Source: Micavibrio sp. UBA6145
GTDB taxonomy: Bacteria; Pseudomonadota; Alphaproteobacteria; Micavibrionales; UBA1664
Length of the DNA: 64,000 nt
Assembly (NCBI GenBank): GCA_002423205.1
Contig: DIUZ01000026.1
Span: forward strand, 62,001-126,000
Direction: 5' to 3'
This document shows, piece after piece, positions 7,882 through 15,456 of the stretch. The translations under genes and the position numbers were made by a program. Within the stretch, counting starts at the first letter, position 1. The number at the start of each line of letters is the position of its first letter. The notes under the pieces are model-generated. The model saw only the letters and a list, made by a program, of their open reading frames with translations, searched no databases and was not told the DNA's origin.

Positions 7882-8361
7882 CTATCGATGCGCACGGCGC
7901 CAATCCCAGGGATTTTGAAATTCCATCGCCCATAGCCCCCTCTTCGCAGCCACAGCTTCTTCCTGAGCATCCATATAAAAGCCTTTGCTGTACTGCTCAT
8001 ACTCGACAGCATAACCAAGCCTAACCATCATACGGCCAAGGTCGGCACCTTCCAGCGTGCAGCGCGCAATCTTTCGTTTATAGCGGTCGATATCCAAAAC
8101 CTGACACGCCACTTCCCCTCTAGCCCCCATTTCATCTCTCGCATTTATAAAGCTTTCTAGAGCGAGTTTCGCAGCCTTGCCACATGCATAAGGTTTTTCG
8201 TCTTTCTGACAGCTTTGTTTCATCTCCGGCGCGTCGATGCCCCAAAGCCGAATTTTTACACCATCGATCTTAAACGTATCGCCATCATGAACAGAGATCT
8301 CCGCCGCCCACGAAGTGACCGGAAAAAAGAGCAAAAAGAGGAAAATTAATATGCGTTGCAT
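7882..8361 (-). CDS. Secreted thermonuclease-family (SNase-like) nuclease
   Basis: 159 residues with a signal peptide (MQRILIFLFLLFFPVTSWA). The SNase fold signature is clear: VHDGDTFKIDGVKIRLWGIDAPE with the metal-binding aspartate and the first arginine (residues about 23-45), then a DIDRYKRKIARC segment carrying the second conserved Arg/Glu-type region, and LVRLGYAVEYEQYSKGFY. Four or more Cys in the middle (QSCQKDEKPYACGK) suggest disulfides, as in proteobacterial secreted members. The enzyme should cut DNA or RNA in the periplasm or outside the cell with Ca2+. The family is common in mobile regions. Confidence 0.9.
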   Translation of the reverse strand: MQRILIFLFLLFFPVTSWAAEISVHDGDTFKIDGVKIRLWGIDAPEMKQSCQKDEKPYACGKAAKLALESFINARDEMGARGEVACQVLDIDRYKRKIARCTLEGADLGRMMVRLGYAVEYEQYSKGFYMDAQEEAVAAKRGLWAMEFQNPWDWRRAHR

Positions 8362-8461
8362 AGCGGTTACCGCGTCAAATTTACGTGAAAAAACAACACT
8401 ATAAAACCCACTACTTAACCATCAGTGCACCAATTCTTTGTCAAGCAATATCAATGGGTTA

Positions 8462-8490
8462 TTGACACATAACGGCCTTTGTAATAGGCT
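8462..8490 (+). promoter_or_regulatory. Candidate sigma-70 promoter for the methyltransferase locus
   Basis: TTGACA at 8462-8467 (perfect -35) is followed after 17 bases by TAGGCT at 8485-8490, a plausible -10. It lies about 120 bases upstream of the start at 8610. Between them is a GC-richer leader with no ORF. Confidence 0.45.
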
Positions 8491-8609
8491 GTTATTATTC
8501 AAGTGGGCGCCCAGCACTCGAAGCTGACAGCCAGCTGAATCTGAATATTCCCCTGCCCCATACCGGAACAGAGGCCCTTTTCAGTATTCAACTGACTCTC
8601 GAGGCTGCC

Positions 8610-9888
8610 ATGACGACGCAAATCGCATCACTAACCCAAAAAAATTTAGAAATTGTTCCTCTCGATCAACTGAAGCCATACAAGAATAACGCGCGTAAGC
8701 ATCCACCAAAACAGATCGAAAAACTTGCCGACAATATTTTATTATACGGCTTTATTGTACCTCCTGTTATAGATTCTAAAAATCGCATTCTTGCGGGCCA
8801 CGGCAGATTTGAGGCGGCTAAAAAACTTGGCCTCGATTCTATCCCTGTTGTCAGAGTGGAACACCTGACAGAGCATCAAAAAAATGCTTTCACGCTTGCC
8901 GATAATAAACTCACAGAAATGGCGCAATGGGATACGCAAATTCTCAAATGCGAACTTCAATGCCTTGTCAAAGCAGAGCTTAATTGTGAAATTGATTTTG
9001 AAGCCACCATAACTGGTTTCGAAACCGCAGAAATCGACAACCTCTTGGATTCAGATGCATCGGAACAAGCTTTCGAAGAAGGCCTAACTGAGGAACAGCC
9101 AGACAAGACCTCAGTTTCTACGCTAGGCGATATCTGGCAATTAGGAAATCATAGGGTTATATGCGCAAATTCTTTAGATAAGGCTGCATATACACAGCTG
9201 ATGCACAAAGAAAAATGCAATCTTTTATGTTCTGATGCTCCCTACAACCTGCCAATTGGGGGCTTTGTAAGCGGAAAAAGTGACAAATATCGAGAATTTA
9301 AAAATGCCTCCGGTGAAATGTCTGAAGCGGAGTTCATTAGCTTTCTTCAAACCTTCATTTTGAATTCTTTATCCGTTCTAAACGAAGCTGCTCTGGTTTA
9401 TCTTTTTATGGATTGGCGGCATGGGGAGTTTATATAGATCTCAACATGAATTGGTCTTCATCTACAAGCACGGCAACAAGCCTCACACGAATAACATCCT
9501 TCTCGGCCGGTATGGTAGAAACCGTACAAATGTTTGGTATCATCCTTCGGCGAATATGACGCGACAAGGTCGTAAAGCTCTTCAAAACCACCCCACCCCC
9601 AAACCTGTTCCTCTTGTGATGGACATCATTAAGGACAGCACGCAAATTGGTGAGCGTGTTTTAGATCCATTTTTAGGCTCGGGCACTACCCTCCTCGCTG
9701 CAGAAAAGACGCGCAGATACTGCATGGGCATAGAAATCGACCCACTTTATGTCGATTTATCGATCCGCAGATGGCAAGAGCTGACAAAAAAAGATGCTAT
9801 CCATGTGGGTTCAGGCCTTACTTTTGCAGCCAAAGAACAAGGCCTAAAGGCACCAAAACGTATCAGGGAGCGCAAACATGGCTCCTAA
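8610..9888 (+). pseudogene. ParB-like/DNA methyltransferase (N4/N6, beta class), broken by an internal deletion
   Basis: Residues 1-110 of the first frame form a ParB/Srx nuclease-like domain (IVPLDQLKPYKNNARKHP, GHGRFEAAKKLGLDSIPVV). This is followed by a methyltransferase with the catalytic motif as SDAPYNLPIGG; family members usually have DPPY. The frame ends early at 9437 after LFMDWRHGEFI. The remaining domain continues in another frame from about 9421 (MGSLYRSQHELVFIYKHG) through the AdoMet motif DPFLGSGTTLLAAEK to 9888. Comparison with the usual order (MDWRH, about 20-25 residues, then GSLYRSQHELVF) shows a deletion at the junction near 9420 that also shifts the frame. The gene is therefore probably inactive. 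ParB-methyltransferase fusions with DUF5681 partners are known from alphaproteobacterial prophage-like regions. Confidence 0.85.
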
Positions 9889-10351
9889 AGACTGGCGGGA
9901 ACGCAGGTTTGGTAAAACCACACCTGACCACTCCGAGGCCTATAAAGTAGGCTATGGCTGTCCACCCAAGCATACGCAATATACCAAGGGGATCAGCGGC
10001 AATCCTCGTGGCAGACCTATAGGCGCCACGAGATTAAAACGGCTGATTTACGAGTTCGGAGACGAATTTGTAACGCTAGCCACAAAAGATGGTGAAAAAT
10101 CCGTTCCTTTGAAGGAAGCGGCGGTGCGAAAGTTTTGGGAAGCTCTCATAAAGGGAGATTACAAATTCTTTAAAGAATATTTTGTGATTGAAGAGCAAGA
10201 ACAACGAATTGACTCAGAAAAAGACGCGCAGAAAGAGACAGATAATCTAAAGGAACTACAACGATTGCTTCCTTTGATTATTGATCCTGACAGAAAAGAC
10301 GAATTTATTGCAAGATTCGACAAATTAAGCGCAAGAAACCGGCGGAGATAA
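9878..10351 (+). CDS. DUF5681 domain protein
   Basis: 157 residues; the ATG at 9878 lies inside the last codons of the methyltransferase remnant. The signature YKVGYGCPPKHTQYTKG and ISGNPRGRPIGATRLKR (about residues 22-60) matches the DUF5681 N-terminal motif, which is commonly encoded just after ParB-methyltransferases in phage-related clusters. The C-terminal part is helical and charged. Molecular role is unknown; a DNA-packaging or DNA-binding role is suggested only by context. Confidence 0.8.
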   Translation: MAPKDWRERRFGKTTPDHSEAYKVGYGCPPKHTQYTKGISGNPRGRPIGATRLKRLIYEFGDEFVTLATKDGEKSVPLKEAAVRKFWEALIKGDYKFFKEYFVIEEQEQRIDSEKDAQKETDNLKELQRLLPLIIDPDRKDEFIARFDKLSARNRRR

Positions 10352-10362
10352 CTCCGCCGGTT
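10337..10362. terminator. Perfect hairpin between convergent genes
   Basis: An 11-bp stem, AACCGGCGGAG with its complement, and a four-base loop spans the stop of the DUF5681 gene and lies just past the end of the convergent lipoprotein gene (stop at 10368). There is no strong T-run, so it may act as a bidirectional stop or mRNA end-stabilising hairpin. Confidence 0.6.
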
Positions 10363-10367
10363 CGATA

Positions 10368-10802
10368 TCACTTTCCTTCAACCTCTGTTTTGACCGCATC
10401 CAAGAAACTCTGGCCCCAGTAAAAATTTGCCGGAGAGTTCATTTCTAAGGTTCTATTTTGCCCGAATGCGTTTTGGCTTTCCATCCATTCTCTAAGCACG
10501 GCTTTTGTTTGTCCTTCAGAAGAAAAGGCGTTGACCTGTATCTTGTTTCGTACAGAGGTCCCATACCGCGTGCCAAACAACGCCTGTGCCATAGCTGGCG
10601 CTTCTCGGCTACAGATAACGGTAGTATCGCTTGTTTGGTCAATAATCAGATTGTTACGCAAGCAAATATCTGCCGCCTTATCAATGACGGTTTGAGGTTT
10701 CTTTGCAGAAATTACAGAAACCGGCGGTGTCGCCTGTGTAGCGCCTGGATTGGTTGCACAAGCTGTAAGCATTATCGGCAGTAACAGTAAAAATTTTCTC
10801 AT
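10368..10802 (-). CDS. Lipoprotein, hypothetical
   Basis: 144 residues with a lipoprotein signal (MRKFLLLLPIMLTAC, lipobox LTAC, Cys 15). The mature part has one predicted strand/helix domain with CLRNNLIIDQTSDTTVICSRE, and a final segment SPANFYWGQSFLDAVKTEVEGK. Small outer-membrane lipoproteins of this kind occur in phage and conjugative regions. The specific family is not recognised. A strong terminator lies immediately upstream of its start, so it needs its own promoter or read-through. Confidence 0.7.
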   Translation of the reverse strand: MRKFLLLLPIMLTACATNPGATQATPPVSVISAKKPQTVIDKAADICLRNNLIIDQTSDTTVICSREAPAMAQALFGTRYGTSVRNKIQVNAFSSEGQTKAVLREWMESQNAFGQNRTLEMNSPANFYWGQSFLDAVKTEVEGK

Positions 10803-10821
10803 TTCAAACTCCCTTTGTTTT

Positions 10822-10855
10822 TAAAAAATGCCACCAAGGATCTCTCCTTGGTGGC
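10822..10855 (-). terminator. Intrinsic terminator of the candidate small RNA
   Basis: Perfect 11-bp stem (10830-10840 with 10845-10855, GCCACCAAGGA and complement), four-base loop, followed on the minus strand by A then six T (10828-10823). Confidence 0.85.
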
Positions 10856-11021
10856 CGGGAGTTTGTAAGCCGCTTTAACACGACCGCGACGACCTTTAAG
10901 CCGAGGCTTTGGACATACGCCGTCGCCTCCCGGCCATAAGGCCGAGGGGCGACGCAATTGACGGATACGTCACCGGTTAAAGAGGGGTTACAAAGCCCCG
11001 GACCCACCATGAGCAGATCCA
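10822..11021 (-). ncRNA. Candidate structured small RNA
   Basis: A GC-rich stretch in an AT-rich island with no credible protein and several strong hairpins. One is a nested stem at about 10919-10955 (CGTCGCC with GGCGACG outside, GGCC-ataa-GGCC inside). Another is GGGG-ttacaaa-GCCCC near 10984-10999. A third pairs GGCCGGGAG (about 10853-10861) with CTCCCGGCC (about 10927-10935) as an alternative long-range fold. On the minus strand a plausible promoter (TTGCGT at 11054-11049, 16-base gap, TAATGT at 11032-11027) precedes it and a perfect intrinsic terminator ends it. A 73-codon ORF can be read through it but has no start signal or protein-like character. I know no family name for it. Confidence 0.45.
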
Positions 11022-11145
11022 ACACTACATTACCAAGCGCTTGCCTTTACGCAACCGTATTGTCCTGATATTCAAAGGCTTACATCAAAAAGTCGCCTTT
11101 TAAGCCATCTTATTACAGGCTTTTGTCCTATAATTATCCAACAGT

Positions 11146-11973
11146 TCAAGACAACTCGATCTGTGCCGACTCCTTTTGGGCAATGAGCTCCAAGAGCTTA
11201 CGGTCGATAGTTTCACCTTTTGCGCCATGATGGATTTCTCTATGGCAGTTTGGTGTAACCGCTGCCACCATACGTGGATGATCTAATCCTTTATCTGAAA
11301 GCTTTAGAATGTGATGAGGCTCCAAGTATGGCTGGCCAGTTCTTTTTAAAAAAGGAGCAGGCTTTCCGCAACATTCACAAACACCGTTAGCTCGGGCTAA
11401 GACATACCGTTTAATATTCGCATTTCTCTCGTAATAGTTAGTCTTACCAGTTGTAGATTTTACCTGGGGCGCACTTTTGGCAGAGGCATAAGCCAATTGT
11501 CGGAGCGCCTGCAAACCGTTCGTAATCTGAACAGTGACTTCCTGGCTACCCTCAATTTCTTCATCAACGTTCAAAAGATGAAACACAATTCCTTGACGTG
11601 TATGCCCCTCTCTATCTGGCATACCTTTGTATTCATAAGAGGTGCAAACAAATTCGCCTAAAAATCTATACGGTTTGCTTTTACCTAGCTGCTCAAATAG
11701 CAAAAGATCCCTACCCTCAAGCTGATGGTCTCGAATAGCTTTATTGCCATTAGAGAAACGCATATCACCGGTCTGACCCTCGCCAGTGAAGCGGAATAAA
11801 CCCTCGCTATCCCAGTGATCTTTATACCCGTATTGCTCGCCCAAGCTTCCAGTAAAAAGAAAAATGAAAGGTGCATCTTTGCAATGAGAGATGCCTGATC
11901 GCTGGCTTCCGCCAAAGCGATCATGGATGTCCTGTTTTCGGCTATAAAGCTGCCCAATCTGGAAATTATGCAT
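11146..11973 (-). CDS. McrA-like HNH endonuclease with SRA-like N-terminal domain
   Basis: 275 residues from the ATG at 11973; a TTG nine bases upstream is possible but less likely. The N-terminal half (GQLYSRKQDIHDRFGGSQ, FTGSLGEQYGYKDHW, FRFTGEGQTGDM) matches the SRA-like, modified-base-reading domain of ScoMcrA-type enzymes. The C-terminal half is an HNH domain with paired zinc cysteines (CECCGKPAPF) and LEPHHILKLSDKGLDHP, then TPNCHREIHHG (about residues 210-260). The expected activity is cutting DNA that carries modified cytosine or phosphorothioate, i.e. type IV restriction. Domain calls are from motifs; substrate is not shown by the sequence. Confidence 0.85.
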   Translation of the reverse strand: MHNFQIGQLYSRKQDIHDRFGGSQRSGISHCKDAPFIFLFTGSLGEQYGYKDHWDSEGLFRFTGEGQTGDMRFSNGNKAIRDHQLEGRDLLLFEQLGKSKPYRFLGEFVCTSYEYKGMPDREGHTRQGIVFHLLNVDEEIEGSQEVTVQITNGLQALRQLAYASAKSAPQVKSTTGKTNYYERNANIKRYVLARANGVCECCGKPAPFLKRTGQPYLEPHHILKLSDKGLDHPRMVAAVTPNCHREIHHGAKGETIDRKLLELIAQKESAQIELS

Positions 11974-12043
11974 ACAACCCAACCTTGCTTAGAACACAAA
12001 TCCTTGTATAGGTTATGGATATCACAAAAACAGTGGGGCTACC

Positions 12044-12340
12044 ATGTCACGCATATGGATCATTTTTATCGCTCTGACTTTGTTTTCGTCACAAGTTTTT
12101 AGTGCGGAAAGCAAAGAAAAATTTGAAGCTTCTAAAGAGATCTATGCATGTTCGACAGCTGAAAAAGCAAAAGAGATTTTTCAACTTCAGTCTAAAATAG
12201 AAACAAAGCAAACACAGTGGCAAGAGTCTAGACGAGGAAATCAAGGTTGCTGTTCGCACCATAGTGGTGTTTGCGGATGCGCACCAAACGGTCATCTTCA
12301 ATGCTGCGATGGAGCAACTAGCCCAAGTTGTGGCTGCTAA
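12044..12340 (+). CDS. Small secreted Cys-rich protein
   Basis: 98 residues. A signal peptide (MSRIWIIFIALTLFSSQVFS) is followed by a helical spacer (about 21-65) and a cysteine cluster (GCCSHHSGVCGCAPNGHLQCCDGATSPSCGC, residues about 67-98, with nine Cys). This short tail is a recurrent module in small bacterial exported proteins (CCSHHGGVCGC type). Disulfides or metal binding are likely. It overlaps the next gene by one base (TAATG), so the two form an operon. Confidence 0.7.
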   Translation: MSRIWIIFIALTLFSSQVFSAESKEKFEASKEIYACSTAEKAKEIFQLQSKIETKQTQWQESRRGNQGCCSHHSGVCGCAPNGHLQCCDGATSPSCGC

Positions 12341-12537
12341 TGGCAGACATTGATATTTTTAGAAGCGCTAACTTATTGATCAATTATTTTGGTGATGAAG
12401 CCGTCAATATAGCTAACCAGAGAATTGCGAGCTTTGAATCAATACGCAATAAAACCGCTGTTGCTATATGGGTTAAAATCAAAGATGCCATTTCTAAAAT
12501 TGAAAATGAGCAATCAGGTGAAGCATCTCTCCATTAG
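12340..12537 (+). CDS. Conserved small alphaproteobacterial hypothetical protein
   Basis: 65 residues from the ATG that overlaps the previous stop. MADIDIFRSANLLINYFGDEA and the following helical segment (ASFESIRNKTAVAIWVKIKDAI) resemble a small helical protein seen in many alphaproteobacteria, often annotated only as hypothetical. No export signal. It lies 41 bases before the SIR2-NTPase gene and could share its transcript. Confidence 0.6.
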   Translation: MADIDIFRSANLLINYFGDEAVNIANQRIASFESIRNKTAVAIWVKIKDAISKIENEQSGEASLH

Positions 12538-12578
12538 CGTGATAAGGTCGATTGTGAAAAATACAAGAAGAGGAATGC

Positions 12579-14987
12579 ATGCCGATTGCTTTAAATGTTT
12601 TAGTTAAACGACTCGACCCTACAAAAACTATACTTCTCTTTGGTGCTGGATCATCTATCCCTTCGGGGGCTCCTTCCGCTATTAATTTAGCAAAAGAGCT
12701 CGCCAGCGATTTTAAAATTGATAAAGGGGCTGAATTAGGCTTGAGCGATCTTGCTGTAGTTATAGAGCAGAAAATTGATCGCCGATCGTTGATCGAAGCC
12801 GTAACAAAAAAATTAAGAGCTCTCAAACCCGTAAGAGGACTTCTAAACCTACCGGATTTTGATTGGGCAGGCCTATATACGACTAATTACGATAACCTGA
12901 TCGAGAAAGCATATGCCTTACGGTCAAAAGAGCTCAAAGTAATTTCGTCTAATTTCGATTTCGGCCAAGGTAATCAAATAACTGATGCATACCTATACAA
13001 ACTCCATGGCACCTTAGATAAAGATGAGAGTTTAGGCCACAAATCACAGATGATCATATCTAGCACAGACTATGCAAATACTAATGAATATAGAGAAGCA
13101 TTATACGCGAAATTTACAGAGCAGCTATTCACTAACAATGCCTTAATCATCGGGTACTCTTTAGCAGATCCCGACCTACGATCCGTAGTAGAACAAGCAT
13201 TGCGAGTAAAAAAGACCAAGGGCGCCCCGGGTAAAATTACTTTATTCGTTTATGAAACAGACGAGAATAAGGCTGTTGTTTATGAAGCGTTAGGATTGGA
13301 CGTATGTTTCGGTGGGATTGATGACTTCTTCGCTGAACTAGGAAATTCATATGCCAAGGCTCCGACCATTCCCGGTATTATTGATGATCCTCTAGATCGA
13401 GCCCGAAGGGTTTATCCAAGCACTCTTGCGGTTTCTGATGCTAAAAATAACCAGAAAGCAAATCTGGGGTCTATGTTTGCAGGCAGACCCGCGAATTATG
13501 CTGATATCGCTCAAGGCTGGACATTTAAGAGAGATTTCTGTGACCAACTGGAAACGCAACTTACTAGTGATAAAAAACGAATTTCTTACATTTTGGGTTC
13601 GGCAGGGTCGGGAAAGACTACAGGTGTAAGAAAAACTTTACTGTCATTAAATGAGCAGGGATTTTTATGCTGGGAACATATGTCAGAACTGCCACTGCAA
13701 TCATCAGCATGGATTGAGATTGACGACGAACTTAGAAAAAGAAAACAAACAGGCATCCTTTTTGTAGACGACGCCCATGAAAATTTACTAGAGATAAACA
13801 AGCTTACTGAAAGTATATGCAAGAACGATGTTGCCGCATTAAAACTAATCTTGGTATCCAGTAAACCCAGTTGGAATCCACGTTTAAAATCACCGGCTAT
13901 ATTTCAACATGGCGAGCGCTACGAGATAAAAAACCTAAGCTCGTCTGAAATAGAATCCCTTTTAGATATATTAGAAGTAAGCACAGAAGTCTCTGACCTA
14001 GTAGAAAAGAGCTTTTCTGGCTTCAACAGATCGGAACGTCGGCGACGTCTAGCTGAGCGATGCAAATCTGACATGTTTGTCTGCATGAAAAATATATTCG
14101 GCTCAGATACTTTTGATGACATCATATTGCAAGAATTCGCTGATCTGCATTCGGATTATCAAGCAGTCTATAAAAAAATTGCGGGCATGGAGTCAGCGGG
14201 AGTGCGCGTGCATCGTCAACTAGTTCTTAGAGCTACTAGCATTGCTGCAGATCAAGTGAATAGAACACTTGAAGACCTAGATGGTATCATCGAAGAGCAA
14301 ACTATTAGCATAAGGCAAGGGATCTTTTCTTGGAAAGCTCGTCATAATGTAATCTCAGACATTATTGCCAAATATAAGTTTTCCAGTGAAGACGAGCTGT
14401 ACGAATTACTAAATGATACAATTGAAAACCTCAATCCGTCGTATGATATAGAATTAGAATCTATGAACGACATGTGCGCGCCAGGAAAAGCGCTTTCTCG
14501 AATCTATAACAAAAATAGGCAAAACATTTTGCTGCGTAAGATGATCTCACTTACTCCGAGATTACGAGTACCAAGGCACCGTCTCATTACAAATTTAATC
14601 TCTCTGGAAGATTATGAGAATGCCACGACAGAAATTCGCTTGTTCGAAGGCGAATTGCGTATAGACGGCCCTGTGCAGAGATACAAAATAAAACTCCTTT
14701 TAGAAAGGTCTCAAAATGCGCGCGGCATACTTGATGAAGACCGCGCCGCAATGATACGAGAGGCAGCTACGCTTGCAGAAACAGGCATACAAAAATTCCA
14801 AGACGATAAAAACCTATATGCAGTTTATTTGGAAACTGGGGTCACTTACCTCCGTTACCAACCTGATCGAAGTATATATGACCAAGCAATGAAAGCAGCA
14901 ACTAACGCCTATAATAGGATTCTTGATCCTGACTTAGAGCGAACTATCCGGAAATTTCAAAGGCTGGAACAACGTTTTGCCGCATAA
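12579..14987 (+). CDS. SIR2-like/STAND-type P-loop NTPase, probable anti-phage protein
   Basis: 802 residues. The N-terminal SIR2-like domain shows LLFGAGSSIPSGAPS (GAGSS at 22-26), TTNYDNLIEKAY (about 104), KLHGTLD (about 141) and IIGYSLADPDL (about 190), the NAD-binding pattern of defence SIR2 proteins. A P-loop NTPase follows, with ILGSAGSGKTTGVRKT (about 338) and Walker B GILFVDDAHE (about 392), of the nSTAND type. The C-terminal 350 residues are helical and probably form the sensor part. In characterised relatives (DSR, Avs5-like, SIR2-fused proteins) the SIR2 domain destroys NAD+ after phage sensing and stops growth. Alternative ATG at 12575 is out of frame. Low GC matches the island. 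Confidence 0.85.
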   Translation: MPIALNVLVKRLDPTKTILLFGAGSSIPSGAPSAINLAKELASDFKIDKGAELGLSDLAVVIEQKIDRRSLIEAVTKKLRALKPVRGLLNLPDFDWAGLYTTNYDNLIEKAYALRSKELKVISSNFDFGQGNQITDAYLYKLHGTLDKDESLGHKSQMIISSTDYANTNEYREALYAKFTEQLFTNNALIIGYSLADPDLRSVVEQALRVKKTKGAPGKITLFVYETDENKAVVYEALGLDVCFGGIDDFFAELGNSYAKAPTIPGIIDDPLDRARRVYPSTLAVSDAKNNQKANLGSMFAGRPANYADIAQGWTFKRDFCDQLETQLTSDKKRISYILGSAGSGKTTGVRKTLLSLNEQGFLCWEHMSELPLQSSAWIEIDDELRKRKQTGILFVDDAHENLLEINKLTESICKNDVAALKLILVSSKPSWNPRLKSPAIFQHGERYEIKNLSSSEIESLLDILEVSTEVSDLVEKSFSGFNRSERRRRLAERCKSDMFVCMKNIFGSDTFDDIILQEFADLHSDYQAVYKKIAGMESAGVRVHRQLVLRATSIAADQVNRTLEDLDGIIEEQTISIRQGIFSWKARHNVISDIIAKYKFSSEDELYELLNDTIENLNPSYDIELESMNDMCAPGKALSRIYNKNRQNILLRKMISLTPRLRVPRHRLITNLISLEDYENATTEIRLFEGELRIDGPVQRYKIKLLLERSQNARGILDEDRAAMIREAATLAETGIQKFQDDKNLYAVYLETGVTYLRYQPDRSIYDQAMKAATNAYNRILDPDLERTIRKFQRLEQRFAA

Positions 14988-15048
14988 TTCATCAATGCCA
15001 GTGGACTTCACCTGAAAAGGAAGCGTGTATGGGCTTTAAGGAGCCTAT

Positions 15049-15456
15049 ATGTTTGAGAAGTTAAGGTTAGATACGCTACGGCAACATTGGGCTCATGCTT
15101 GGAACAAAGAGCCACACGCGCGTATCGGGCGCACAATGTTGGAAAAAAGTTTGGTCTACAAAAATCGCGAACACGAAGGTTACGGCCTGACGCCAAAGCA
15201 AAATGACCAACTAAAACAGCTAATCAAGAGATACAAACTTAACTCGGCATGTTTTGACGGCGATCGCCCCCTTAAGCCTGGCACTCGCTTGGTGCGTACG
15301 CACAATGGCATCAAGCACAGCGTCCTCGTTAAGGCAGAGGGATTCGAATATCAGGGCCACCTCTATAATAGCCTCTCCAGAATTGCTAACGAGATAACCG
15401 GTAAGCGCTGGAACGGATGGGTCTTCTTCGGCCTGAAAAAAGTAGGGGCCCGATGA
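15049..15456 (+). CDS. DUF2924 protein, partner of the recombinase
   Basis: 135 residues, ATG at 15049 with AAGGAG upstream. Contains the DUF2924 pattern: GTRLVRTHNGIKHSVLVKAEGFEYQGHLYNSLSRIANEITGKRWNGWVFFGL (residues about 80-130). This family is almost always encoded directly before a serine recombinase in alphaproteobacterial genomic islands, as here (four-base ATGA overlap). Probably a DNA-binding accessory factor of site-specific recombination; this role is inferred from linkage. Confidence 0.9.
   Translation: MFEKLRLDTLRQHWAHAWNKEPHARIGRTMLEKSLVYKNREHEGYGLTPKQNDQLKQLIKRYKLNSACFDGDRPLKPGTRLVRTHNGIKHSVLVKAEGFEYQGHLYNSLSRIANEITGKRWNGWVFFGLKKVGAR

Noticed and set aside
10822..11021. Retron msr-msd
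   Set aside because: No reverse transcriptase gene is present nearby; the region is better described as an isolated structured RNA candidate.
10804..11025. 73-codon minus-strand frame inside the candidate small RNA
   Set aside because: No ribosome site, reads through hairpins and the terminator; composition follows RNA structure rather than protein coding.
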